NCBI GenBank assembly: GCA_000827205.1
Contig: KN832559.1
Coordinates: 371,167-435,166, forward strand
Length of the DNA: 64,000 nt
Direction of reading: 5' to 3'
From: Plicaturopsis crispa FD-325 SS-3
Lineage: Eukaryota; Basidiomycota; Agaricomycetes; Amylocorticiales; Amylocorticiaceae
The position numbers and the translations under genes are program-made. Numbering within the stretch: position 1 is the stretch's first letter; each line of letters starts with the position of its first letter. The notes under the pieces were generated by a model. It made no database searches. It was not told where the DNA came from and saw only the letters and a program-made list of their open reading frames with translations. Shown piece after piece: positions 45,865-58,262 of the stretch.

Positions 45865-48283
45865 TCATGATCTCGTGCCCGCGCTTGAGATATCGACCGT
45901 TAGCAGATCCTGTACAGCATAAACAATAGTTAGCGCTATCCGTCGTGTCCAAGAGTCGATGGACGCACCTTTCCGGCTTTGAATTCGTCTGCGGACGGCA
46001 TCAGTCCGAGCCTAAGCAGCTCGCTCGCCTTGCTGACGACGGGATCGTTCTGCATGCTGCGAAGCCCAACATATAGTTGAGACGGTGTATTTCACGGACT
46101 TGTTATATGAAAGACTCACGTAGCCACTGCGATTACCGTCCCTTGCTTTGCGTAATACGCAATGAACTAGACGGAAATTATCAGGTCAACGGGGGTGATG
46201 CAGGTACGACGTATGCCGACCTTGAGTTCTCCTGGATCGCCTTTGACAATGACTTCATCATATCCAATGCCAGATCCGCAATACCGTAGCTGCTGGCCCT
46301 CTGGCGCACAGTCAAGGTAAATGGTTGCACAAAGTGAAGTCAGGGAGAATATGACACGCACGAGCACTCCAAAAGACCGGCGTCTTCGCGAATTTCTGAG
46401 GAGACCTGGCAATGTTATGTCCAACCGCACGGCCGTGGTTACCCGCAACCTGTCAAACGAGCCGTGAGCAACATTCGGAATCATGCATTCAAAGAAAGAG
46501 GAAAGAGTATCTACATTCCAGTGTTCAATTCTCCTTGACTCTCCTCCGATGGGGAAGTGCGCGATATCGCCAATTGCGTATACCTTGTCTAGCCCCGGGA
46601 CACGGAAGTACTCGTCGACCTTCACTCCACCATCTTTCTCCAGCGAGAAGCCAGGGCTGGTCGAGAGGAATTCGGTTGCCGGTGATACGCCAACTCCCAG
46701 GATGACAAAGTCTGCGGGGAGCGTGGTCTCCGTTCCATCTTGCCCTTTGACGACAACGGCGGACGCAACAGAATCAGCAGCCTCGATCCTGGACACGCCG
46801 GTCTGCATGTGGAACTTCACACCCTGCGACTCGTGGTACTGATTCATGCACGCAAAGGTTAGTTGTGGGTAGCAATGTGGGTGCCAATGATAGGCAGACC
46901 TTCTTCAAACCCTTCCCAACCTCCTTGCCAAGGACAGCCTCGAACGGGAACTCTTCCATCCCGACCACATCGATCGAAGCGAGTTTACGCTTCGAGACGG
47001 CGGCAACGAGCTCCATGCTAATGAAAGAGCTGCCAATGACCACCATCCGCTTCCCCTCCTGAGCCGCTGTAGTCGCGAAGTTAATTGGTGGACATCATGA
47101 TTTCCCTGGGCGAAACTTACCAGCATCGACTTTCTTGGAATCTTCAATTCCCCTGAACGTGTATACATTGTCCGAGTCGGCGCCTGGTATGGGAAGGCGT
47201 CTTGGAGTTCCTCCTGGAGCCAGTATAAGGGTCTCATAGTTGACGAGCTCCTTCCCATTGTCCAGAGAAACCTTCTTGTTGGGGACATCAATGGAAGTGA
47301 CGGTCTAGATGCACGTTAGATAAGTACGCCCTCAAAACGGTCATTGAAACATACGGTGCCCGTGCGGAGGGTAGTGCCGTATTTGATCTTCAGGTCAGCG
47401 GCGGTGCGAAGCTCAACTTTCGAGGCGTCCGTGATGAGGGCTTTGCTCAGCTTAGTCCTATGGATGAGCGAATTATCACTACTGTGGCGATACCGATGTG
47501 TAGACGGACGAACCTGTCGATAGGTGCGTATGTTTCCTTGGAAAGGATGGTGATAGTTCCCTTATATCCGTTCTATGTCGGATTCTGGTTTGAGCGGTTT
47601 GTTCCTCTCTAGCAGTAATTCATTTACCTCGCGCAGGCTCTCTACAGCGTGGAAAGCGCCAGAACCTCCACCAACGATCACGACACCCTTTCCGGAGGCT
47701 TCGTGACCGGAGGAAAGAAGCTTCGGAGGCCTCGACATGTTTTCCTTGAGCGCGCTCGCAGGGTCGGCAGTAACATGGATTTTGCCACCGGAGATTTCTG
47801 CCTTGAACGAATGAAGCGACGTAGGTGCAGGGGCGTCCTCTACATCTGCATTTAGAATCTGTCTCGACTTAGAATAACATGGACGTACCAATGTCACCGC
47901 TGCAGACATTGAAGCAAGCTGCAATGTTGCACAGTTCATATGAGCAGTCATACACGGCTAACTTCAAATTTACCTCCGTGCCACGGGCTACCATTTCTGT
48001 CAGCGATCGTTTGAAGATAAGATCTGTAGGACTTACCAGACTACCCTCCCATCGGAGGTCAGGACGCCTTTGGCCAGGGGTGCACCATAATGCGTGCAGA
48101 ACGCGCTCGTCGCGTGCACTTTGTCTCCGAGCCTCGAGACGAGGACCTTGCCTTTGTCAAAGTCGACTTCCTTCCTGTTCAAATGTCAAAAAACGCGTGA
48201 AATAGAGTGAATATCGGGACGCCGTACATCTGGCCATCCTTGAGATCGGCCTCGTCCAGGACCGCTATAGTTTTGAATGACAT
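45865..48283 (-). CDS. AIFM3-like Rieske / pyridine nucleotide-disulfide oxidoreductase
   Basis: Start ATG 48283 (MSFKTIAVLDEADLKDGQM); last exon DLLTVDISSAGTRS, stop TGA at 45865-45867. The N-terminus is a Rieske [2Fe-2S] domain: CTHYGAPLAKG, then CPWHG encoded by a 14-nt micro-exon (47974-47987), then ACFNVCSGDIEDAPAP. The FAD/NAD domain follows: VVIVGGGSGAFHAVESLRE, TLILAPGGTPRRLP, RMVVIGSSFISMELVAAVSK, DFVILGVGVSPATEFL, VYAIGDIAHFP. A reductase C-terminal domain follows (RRIEHWNVAGNHGRAVGHNI). This order matches AIFM3/AIFL and bacterial ferredoxin-reductase relatives. It transfers electrons from NAD(P)H through FAD and the Rieske cluster; partner unknown. No clear mitochondrial presequence. 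About a dozen exons; introns lie within most domains. Confidence 0.88.
47974..47987 (-). other. 14-nt micro-exon encoding the second Rieske ligand loop
   Basis: Between a TAG acceptor (47988-47990) and a GTAAAT donor (47968-47973), CCCGTGGCACGGAG completes C-PWH-G across both junctions. It is needed to restore CxxH of the Rieske motif in the AIFM3-like gene. Confidence 0.8.
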
Positions 48284-48590
48284 TTTGGGGGCGAATGCAA
48301 TGCTAGGTCGTGGGTGGTTGGTGGTAAGATGCAAGGTGCGAATGCGACGGAAAACGAGCATATATATGCGCGAGAGTCGCGGTGTGGGTGTCCTTAATAG
48401 AGAGGGCCTCGATAGCCGCCTCTTATACATATGCTTCCAGCCAATGACAGCATTGCTTTTATGACGGCCGTTTGTGCGTCAGTGTGCACGGCGCAGATTG
48501 CAGATATGCGGAAAGACAACAACTCGATTTAGAGGCAGCAGATGGTAAGTAATTCGTACAGGAGGGTAATCCAAGAAATATTCAGACAGA

Positions 48591-50330
48591 TCAAACAAAC
48601 AGCCACTTGCCTCTCCCTTCAACCCACGCGGCAAGGTCTGAGATACTCTGCGACTCGAAATTTCCACGCAGAGGGTCGGGGGACACATCTCCTTCGGCAT
48701 CTCTGCGGGTTGACGCTTCGTTGGGAGTCTCAGGCGGTGTGACTGGACGAGGGGCAGACGGTTCGTGATGCTGGCCGTACGGGGACAGTATACCCAGGCC
48801 GCTGCCTCCCACAGAGGTGAGATACGGGTCAAACCCATCACCAGCCAGGTTCGCGACCAATTCTCGGAGTGCCGCGTCTTCAAAGTCTACACACATAACC
48901 GTGGTCAACTTTATAATTGTGAGGTTCCAGACGATCGAAACTCACTGTCAGGCACTAATGTCACTGCACATCCACCGCCTCCTGCACCGGTGAGCTTGGT
49001 GCTTAGGTTGTAAGGAGCAGACTTGGTCTTCGCCCTTATAGCCTCCAGAGCGGCGTGCGAGACGCCCAATGTAATCAAATGGGCGTGGTTCTCGTCAATC
49101 AATGCCTATACACAATGAACACTTGAAAAAACACCGTGACGAGCATAGAAAGCAACTTACGGCTATGCCAGAGAGCAGAGAATCCCGAGATAACTCGGGG
49201 TCAGCCAATGCGCGCCGAGCTTCGTCACAGATCGTTTGGATGGCATCCAGTATACCGTTCACTAGTTCTGGCTCCTGATAAAGACAAAGTTAATGCTGTA
49301 GAGACTTCCCAGAGCATTGGCACGAACCTGCGATTTCTTTAAGCCGACGCCTGCAACAAGACTCTTGGTGTCTCGAGGCACTTTGGAGTTGGTGAGCAGG
49401 AAGCGAAGCGACTTGAATCTACGGCAATGTCGATGTTAGGTCGCGCACGCCGGAGGTTAGGTAGGCAACTTACCCTTGGATGGGCTCCATGCCACTCTTC
49501 TTCCCAAAGCCAGCACGATTGTATGCCAATGCACCCCCAAAGACAGCTACGCTGTTGTCAATACCACTAGGGTTGCCATGCAAGATCTTCTCGGAAACGA
49601 ATGCCCAGCGGTTGACCTCTTCTGCGACCAGTGGCGGGATGGCACGCCGCCCGTGGTGCGAAAGGTTGACGTGGCCCGGTTCCCCTGCCCGAGGCTCACG
49701 AGAGGGGGGTGGCACCGGAGGTATAGAGATGCGCTGATGGAGAAGAAGAATCGCCGTGGCGGCGCATGTAGAGAATGACGCCGAAGACCCGAGGCCTGCG
49801 CCGACTGGCAACGTCGAGCGTGCTGTGAAGTTGAACGACGGCCGCTCGTCCCCATGCGCCAGAATCATATACATATACAAGAAGGCGACGGCAGCCACAC
49901 TTGCGTGCGCCCCAATGCCTTCAGGAAGTGCACGGGTTGTGATAGCATCGACAAGTCCCTGGTCCAGGACTTCTGGATGCTCTTCGCCTGGATCTACGGG
50001 AGTGACGACGTCCCATGGAAGGTCATCGAGGTCCCACTCGTGGTAGAAATTCCCGATGTCGGAGAAGTGCACGGATAATTTGCCGTCATGCCGGGGCGTT
50101 GTAAGACCGTAGCAGCGTAGATCGACGGACGCAGCGATAGCGGTCTAAAATGAGATGATTGGTGAGCATTAGGTGAAGATATCGCTCAAGATAGAAGAGC
50201 TCACGGTTCCATGAACAACTGCATGTTCTCCGAACAGGATGACTTTACCAGGGGCGCTAACGAACCACTCCCTATTTTCCTTCTCTCGGCGACTGAGCAA
50301 TCCCAGCCCAGCGTTATCGTTGAAAGCGAG
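48591..50330 (-). other. ERG12: Mevalonate kinase module of the fused gene
   Basis: GHMP kinase motifs in order: SAPGKVILFGEHAVVHG; after an intron AIAASVDLRCYGLTTPRHDG; then LPVGAGLGSSASFSTC (ATP-binding loop), VSEKILHGNPSGIDNSVAVFG with the catalytic Asp, and KLTGAGGGGCAVTLVPD. An insert rich in Pro and Arg sits between the ATP loop and the catalytic stretch (ISIPPVPPPSREPRAGEPGH). The C-terminal tail after SGLGILSPYGQ is Pro/Glu-rich and longer than in yeast Erg12. No ATG lies in frame within the first kinase exon. Confidence 0.88.
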
Positions 50331-51831
50331 TTTCTCTACAGCGCGGCTAATTGCGTGGCTTTCCTTGGGAGCGGAGGCGCGAACGTAGTGGTGATCGGTG
50401 CTGGCGTCGATGGTGATAGCACCTGCCTCCAACAGCGCACGCTCGAGATCTTCCAGAAGGTCGGCGGGATCCTCGATACCGACGCAGAGCCGAATGAGAT
50501 CCTCGGGGAGTCCGCGCTCCGCACGGGTGGCGGCGTCGATGGACGCATGGCTAGTAACCACACATAAAAACAGTAGTCAAATCTCATGTTTTTCGATGAA
50601 GCGAGACTGCAAACTCACGACATCACGCAGGGCATGCTGATCAACGAGTTCACACATCCGAAGCTGACACTGATTCCCCAGAGTCGCGTCGCACCCACGA
50701 CGCGCTCGCTCATCGCCTTGTCGCCGGTGGTAAAGCTCAAAACGGCACCAGGTCCGTTGGCAATCCTGTTGTGTACGTCACGGCCAGGATGGCTCTCGAG
50801 CCCAGGGTAGTGCACTTTGAACCCGAGCCCCTCGAGCATATTCGCGACGCTCATCGCGGTAGTTTGTTGGCGGTCCATGCGTATAGCGAGTGTCTTGATA
50901 CCGCGTAGGAGAAGGAAAGAATCAAAGGGTGTCAAGGCGTTGCCAATCGAGTTTATGACGAACGCCATTTGCTATAACGGCCACATTGAGAATTGACATT
51001 CGGATGGAAAGCGGATATGGGAACGAACCTGGGCAAGGTCATCCCGGTTGCAGGTAATCACGCCAGCCATGAGATCGTGGTGCCCGCTGAGGTACTTGGT
51101 AGCGCTGTCGTACACGATATCTACGCCGTGCTCCAGCGGCCGTTGGAGATAGGGACTCATCATGGTGTTGTCTACCACGATTACCGCATCCGGAGCGCGC
51201 TCCTTCACGTCTGCGCTGATTGTGGCCAGGTCGGCGATCTTGAGGAGGGGGTTTGTAGGACTCTCGAGAAGAACCATCGCCGTTTTTCCCGCCTTGATAT
51301 GCTTGTGAAGCGTCGTAGGGTCCGTAGTGTCCACATTGTGAACGACAACACCTCCGTGTGTCTTGAGGTAGTTCAAGAGACGATTGGTCCCGCCGTAGAG
51401 GTCGTCGCCGGCAATGACTTCGTCTCCCGGCTTGAGAAGGCGCAATATTACGTCCAGAGCCGCCATGCCGGACGATACGGTCATGGCATATGAAGCGGAC
51501 GATATTTTGGCGATATGGTGCTCTGGAATAGCAACGCAATCAGTCTATTCGTCTTCTGCATGGGTTCATTTGTGTATGCCGACTGCTCACCTAAATGACT
51601 CCTAGTAGGATTTCCGCTCCTGGAGTAATCGTACTCTCCTCCGACACCTTTGAAGGTCGAAGTCTGGTATATGGGCACTGAGCTGCTGCCATACTGGTCC
51701 TTTCTGGAGGGGTTCTCCACGGTCGCACAGAGCGTAGAAAAGCGGTAAGGCTGGCGCGGACGCAAAGGCGACTCTGGCTCTGGCGTCGGGAGGTCGTGGT
51801 GCGGATATGTGTCGATTTTGGGGTTAGACAT
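48591..51831 (-). CDS. Cystathionine beta-lyase fused in frame to mevalonate kinase
   Basis: One reading frame joins two enzymes from unrelated pathways. The N-terminal half (from ATG 51831) is a PLP lyase of methionine synthesis that cleaves cystathionine to homocysteine. The C-terminal half phosphorylates mevalonate in isoprenoid synthesis. The exon at about 50216-50517 carries the lyase C-terminus (HASIDAATRAERGLPEDLIR to LLEAGAIT), a linker of about 50 residues, and the kinase N-terminus (WFVSAPGKVILFGEHAVVHG). It has no stop and no in-frame ATG, so the kinase has no start of its own here. The kinase then continues through four or five exons to GRGKWLFV, stop at 48591-48593. Either this is a bifunctional protein, or the kinase starts at an unseen exon, a non-ATG codon or after cleavage. 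Both halves keep key residues. About nine exons in all. Confidence 0.75.
50420..51831 (-). other. Cystathionine beta-lyase module of the fused gene
   Basis: Exons read MSNPKIDTYPHHDLPTPEPE, QTSTFKGVGGEYDYSRSGNP, AMTVSSGMAALDVILRLLKP, GDDLYGGTNRLLNYLKTHGG, DNTMMSPYLQRPLEHGVDIV, then YDSATKYLSGH with the PLP-binding Lys. They continue with FDSFLLLRGIKTLAIRMDRQ and WGISVSFGCVNSLISMPCVM, spliced (AT|GTC + C) to SHASIDAATRAERG. The Cys/Met-metabolism PLP fold is complete. The 'SVSFG...SLISMPC' signature favours beta-lyase (STR3/metG type) over gamma-lyase, though I cannot exclude the latter. Its C-terminal helix runs on into the kinase module. Confidence 0.85.
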
Positions 51832-52059
51832 TGTTGCGAAGGTCGTCCTGGAAATCTAGGACGATGACAGCGTTATTGTAGGGGACGTCAACGATTTCGA
51901 GAATGCGTTGGACGTCGACGTTGAGAGCAACGAAAGGCAGGCCTGGTCTTTACAACCGACTCACCCCACATATCGATGGCGTGATTGTTTTGCGCTCGGC
52001 CGACTCGGAAATTGGTCTGACTTTTCTGCTCTTTACCACCACTCCATTGCACAATAAAA
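51832..52059. promoter_or_regulatory. Divergent promoter of the lyase-kinase gene and ZNHIT1
   Basis: Only 228 nt separate the two ATGs. CGACTCA at 51957-51963 is one mismatch from the Gcn4-type TGACTCA, which is too weak to call alone. Confidence 0.5.
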
Positions 52060-52738
52060 ATGCCTCCTAGGCGTGGAAGACCACAGCGTATGTTTCACAG
52101 TCTGAGGGATAAGGCACGATAGATGTGACACTGGATCTGAAACAGCGGCGAGACAAGCGCAAGCAAGCTCGCATCAGGCTCTCGCGCCTGAGGTCATCGC
52201 GAAGCGCACCAAACGCCATCTCGATGAGCTCGAGGTATGCATTCGTTATATGCCTGAAAATATAAGCCGTTCAACTGGATCCAGCGGTCAAATTACGCGG
52301 AACCGTCGACCTCCTTTCTTGGTGTTGACGACGACGATGACGAGGAAGGTGGCGGCAAGACGGCGAAGGGACGCGCGAGACAGACGGTATCGGACAAACG
52401 CACCGGTCAGAGGAAGAAGTCTACGACGAACATCCGCAGTGCTCTTGTATATCGCAAAAACCTAGCTACGCTCATTGAGGAATCCGTGCGTGACTCTGTA
52501 CTTTCTTTGTATGGCGCCTGAAACGACCTGGACGCGGCAGGGCATCGCGAACCTCCCACAGCATGTGCCCACATATCTAACGGCTATTGCGCCTCCCCCG
52601 CGAGAGCCCCCTCGACTTATGTGCTCCGTATGCGGGTACTGGGGCCATTACAAGTGCAAACGATGCGCCATGCCATACTGCGACCGGAACTGCGAGGGTG
52701 TACACAATGAGACTCGATGCGAAAGGAGAGTTGTGTGA
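52060..52738 (+). CDS. VPS71: HIT zinc-finger protein, ZNHIT1/Vps71-like SWR1 subunit
   Basis: The SWR1 complex swaps H2A.Z into chromatin, and this subunit helps hold the nucleosome-binding arm. Exons: MPPRRGRPQ from 52060; RRDKRKQARIRLSRLRSS-like basic sequence or its alternative frame AARQAQASSHQALAPE near 52144-52232, the latter leading to KRTKRHLDELE; then SNYAEPSTSFLGVDDDDD and KSTTNIRSALVYRKNLATLI to about 52486; and the last exon with VPTYLTAIAPPPREPPRLMC. The zinc finger is CSVCGYWGHYKCKRCAMPYC, then DRNCEGVHNETRC, matching the HIT pattern, and it ends RRVV as family members end close after the last Cys. The third-exon Asp run is typical. The exact join into the last exon is not settled. 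Confidence 0.82.
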
Positions 52739-54073
52739 ACTAATCGGTGACTATCGTCCTACATTGAATCTCGCCGTGCTGGCGCTAAATCAACCGTATT
52801 TCAGAGCTCCCTTCTGTCCCCTTGCCTCGTCTTGGACAGGCTACACTCCACAATGCTCTGCACCACTGCCTGGCATTAATTTACGTTTAACGCACCACAT
52901 CGGGTATGTCCCTTGTATATTCTCAGGCTCTGATGCGCTCTAACCATCGGACATGCCTCGTAGGCATGGCAAGAGCACGGCATGACGCGATAGTTTAGGT
53001 CCACGCCAGGATGGGCTCTGCCGGCGGAGATATTGTCACCGCCTTGATTTACTGGACTGCCGTTACATTCTTGGTATCAGAAACCATGCCGGTATCTCCC
53101 TTATTCGAGTGCTCGGTGTTTCCTCTGCTCCGTGATCCATTGTGGCTATTCCGGATGCTGGCAGGGCGGCGTTGAGAACGTAGCTCCAATGCGCGGCAGA
53201 TGGACCCGAAGCACACGGCCATTTCCCGGACGCGCGCCTATCATATCCTGCCCCATTTCCCCCCTCAACGTTGCAGTCGAATCTGCCCTGTACACTACCC
53301 CCCTTTGCCCCATGTTTTCTTCCGGTTCCTTCAGCCATGTTTTATCATCAACGTTTCGCTAAATGCATTGAAATGCTGCTTACATTCAACATACTTATGC
53401 TCCCATGAGAAATGTCGCGCTCGATTCGATAAATCAACCCGAAATGCGCCCAAGGAAACGCTTTCGAACATCCTCGACTCCGCCGTCTTGCGCAAACGAA
53501 CCTACTGCGGACCATCCTGATGGATAGGCCCCGTAATATTTACATGGAAGTCGGCTACTCTCTTTAAACTGCTCTGATTTGTTTTTGAGTGTCCTTTTGA
53601 TCTCGCAGAGCCTCAATACGCCAACTTGGTGCACTAGAATGCAAACGTTTTGATTCGAGGGACGGGCGCCGCAACTACTACCTGCTCTTTTCGGAAGTGA
53701 CCCCTGAACCGAACTCTCTCTCTTTGACTTTACAAACAAATACTGGTCATCAATACATATAAAGTGCATATAAGTAACTGACAATACAGTTTATGCTTGC
53801 ACCAATATCGGCGCTGTCCGATAGCTAACATGAAAAACTTCGCCAAAAATTGAAGGAAAATGGAATATTTTGTAGCGATGTCAAGATGTCAAAAACCTGT
53901 TCTCGGCCGAAACAGCTAAAATAATGCTGTAACGGCACGTGCCCATGACTCAATTTCTTAATTGACTCCTGACTCCAATCGTACTTTTTCCTTTACTCCA
54001 TCCCAAAACTCCACCAGCCTCTCTTTTTCTTCCGTCCCATTCTACACCTTTTATCACTTTATATTCCACCAAA
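52739..54073. other. Intergenic region upstream of homocitrate synthase
   Basis: No gene supported. Frames at 53063-53338 and 53434-53784 are overlapped on the other strand and lack features. The 3' part is AT-richer and carries the elements described separately. The last 70 nt before the ATG are CT-rich, as in highly expressed fungal genes. Confidence 0.55.
53934..53976 (+). promoter_or_regulatory. E-box palindrome plus Gcn4/CpcA-type element
   Basis: GGCACGTGCC (53934-53943) is a perfect 10-bp palindrome with a CACGTG core. ATGACTCA (53945-53952) is a perfect site for the Gcn4/Cpc1 activator of general amino-acid control. TTGACTCC and TGACTCC follow at 53963-53976 as weaker half-matches. 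They lie 98-140 nt before the homocitrate synthase ATG, a gene expected to be under this control. Confidence 0.7.
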
Positions 54074-55780
<1,707 letters not shown>

Positions 55781-56130
55781 GCAATATATGGCGGCCAAAA
55801 CTGATTCAAAAGCTCGGCGTGTAGCTGAGAACCATTGTTATTGTATGAAGGGGGATGTATCGATACCGGCAGTCCAATGTAACAGTCATCTACCGAAACA
55901 TAATTTTACTATTACTATCTTGAACGCTCGGCTGCCTCTCGTTAGGTTCCCATTTTCTGCCTCTCGACGATGGAACGAACAGGAAACGGACCTATTGTGC
56001 AACATCTGGAGTACCTGTATCGAAATCCGGATGTCTGACCATGATACAGCTGTCCATTTCGTGTGCGACTCAATACATATTACCTATAGTCTCAAACGAC
56101 GCCTGCTCTAAACACACCCCGAGTTACAAA
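55781..56130. other. Convergent 3' intergenic space
   Basis: 350 nt between the stops of homocitrate synthase (plus) and the DUF7721-like gene (minus). Nothing recognised. Confidence 0.5.
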
Positions 56131-57642
56131 CTAGAGCAAAGCCATGGCCGCACCAATCAGGCCCTGCATCTCCCCAGACTCAAAGCTCGCTTTGCCGGTC
56201 GTACGATACTGATTCGCCATGCGCATCGCGATATTCGCTGCGGAATGCATAGCTGTGCGGGCACAATCAGCACGATGTTCAGCAGAGGCGACACGGCAGT
56301 CAGATACCTTGTGTTTTTGCGCTAGACGCAGCGGACCCGCCAGTAGGCGACCCCCCGGACTGTTTATCGAAGAGTTTCGCCGCTTGCGCCATTGCGAGGG
56401 CGATCTGCCGACATAACGCATGAGTACCATAAGATAGAGTACATTTGGCCGATTGACCACTCACGAGTTTGTCTTGCGGGTTGCTCGGTGGGGAGTTGTT
56501 GGCTTCCGTGTTGGCGGGTGCCTGCGAAGTGTGCTTGTGTTCATGCTCCCCGCTCGCGGGCTCGGCCGACGGTGAAGTAGCTTGTGCCTGAGCGGCGCTC
56601 ATCTTCAATGCTTGCATGGCAGCAGCAGAGCCCATCGCCTCGGAATCCATCGCGCTGGCTCCGGAGTGACGACTTGATTGGCAGTCAGGTCATGTGCGAG
56701 TGTCCGTGTAAACGGAAAAGCAAAGGAGGGTTGCACGTACCCATACGCCTGCTCGTGGGCGGCATATGCGGCCTGTTCATCCACAGGCACGGAGTTCGGC
56801 CGGCTCGGATGCGCATTCGTGCGGTGGAACTGTTGCGTGGCCGCAGCGAATAGAGCTGGGTCGGTCTCCTGGTGGTATTGTGCAGCGATTTGCGGCAAAT
56901 GAGAATGTTCTTGAGCTGTACACACAACGGACGGATAGACATGATTAGATAGATATTGATAGAAATGGTGTGAAAAAGACTAACGGCGCTCATAATTTTC
57001 GTGCGGTGGTGGGTTGTAATATGAGCTTGCTTCACCATTGTCCGGGCGGAAATTGTCGGACTCATACCCAGGACGTAGGTCCTGAGGAACTTGGTACTCA
57101 TTTCTGTTTTCATAATATCCGGAGTGGCCAGGGGGTGGTTGGCTCGGAGGTGTATAGTATGGTTCCTGCGGACGTGGCTGGGAGTATTGCGAAGTCGCTG
57201 GGTCATAATAATTGGAGTCGGGCGTAGCATATCTACCCTGACCGTACGTATCCGTAGGGCCGTTGGATGCATCTTCGTGGTGATGATGATGATGCCCGGT
57301 AGTAGATGCTGTCGTAGAGCTGGCAAAAAGGTAGGTCTCCGTCATTTTCGACCGGTCATAAGATACGTTGTCATCTTACTATGCGTTCTCTGCAGCGGAT
57401 GGGTGGTTTCTGCCGTAGACTTCTGGTCCACCAGCAGCGTGCGCGTGTGGCCGCTCGCCTCTAAACCTTTCGGGAACCTCGTCGAAGTCCGAGACGAAAT
57501 CCTCTGGTCCGATGTCTGGTCCAAAAGTTGGCTTCGGCGGTGGAGGGGGCCCTTCCGCGTTTCCGTGATGATGCTTGTGCCGAGGTTCACTCTCGTAATA
57601 TCCGCTCTGCTCGATATCATGAGGGGTACGTCGAATGGGCAA
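56131..57642 (-). CDS. DUF7721-like low-complexity protein
   Basis: Exon 1 from ATG 57642 (MPIRRTPHDIEQSGYYESEP) ends in ENA, then joins by phase 2 (TA|C) across a short intron to STTASTTGHHHHHHEDASNG. The N-terminal half is rich in His, Tyr, Pro, Gln, Asn and Gly (YATPDSNYYDPATSQYSQPR, QEPYYTPPSQPPPGHSGYY), like a prion-like or condensate-forming region. The C-terminal half is helical: LPQIAAQYHQETDPALFAAA, AQQFHRTNAHPSRPNSVPVD-like sequence, ASAMDSEAMGSAAAMQALKM, then IALAMAQAAKLFDKQSGG and AMHSAANIAMRMANQYRTTG, ending MALL at 56131. This order resembles a basidiomycete family with DUF7721, function unknown. If exon 1 is a separate small gene, the main start would be the ATG at 57345. No signal peptide. 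Confidence 0.72.
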
Positions 57643-58262
57643 GGAAGCTCGAACTGCGCACCATTTCAGTTGTATTTCAGTCGTTTTATTGGATCCAAAA
57701 ACAATATTGGCGAAGCTGTTGTCGACGTTGCGGAAGAGAAAGGGACAGCCATCGCTCTCAAGCTGCGGCTGCTTGACGTGAGCTATGAATAGATCAACAG
57801 TCTAGAAAGCGCTGTCACGGTTGTGCCCCGTAGCGCACCGTGCATATACGCGTTTCCTGACTCGACTGGTAAGCATCGTTCAGTCGTACTGCTAGAGCAA
57901 TTGCATCGCGAACGGTATAAGTATTGCCATTAGGACCTCGTTGAAGGTTGTCAACTTCAAAGTGCGCGAAGACTCGACGTTCGACGGAATCGAGCCCGTT
58001 CGCGCCAAATTTAGCCACGTGGCACTTCAAAAATAGACACGGAGGACTCAGGCGAACAATTCTCTTGAATTGCTCTTGAACGTTTGAACCTGTACTTAAC
58101 GTCTGAACGTCTGTTGACGATCCATTTCTCTGCCTTTTGTCTCTGTGACGCTCGTCAAACTGCCTCGGTCAACGTCCTCACCGTCTCCGCCGACCTCAAG
58201 GCAGGTCGCGTCCCGCAACGAGCGTTCTCGAAGGCTCTCTTCGAACCAGCGCGCTGCAAGGC
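57643..58262. other. Divergent intergenic region
   Basis: About 620 nt between two start codons on opposite strands. The frames seen are short and unsupported. It should hold promoters for the DUF7721-like gene and SEC59. Confidence 0.5.
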
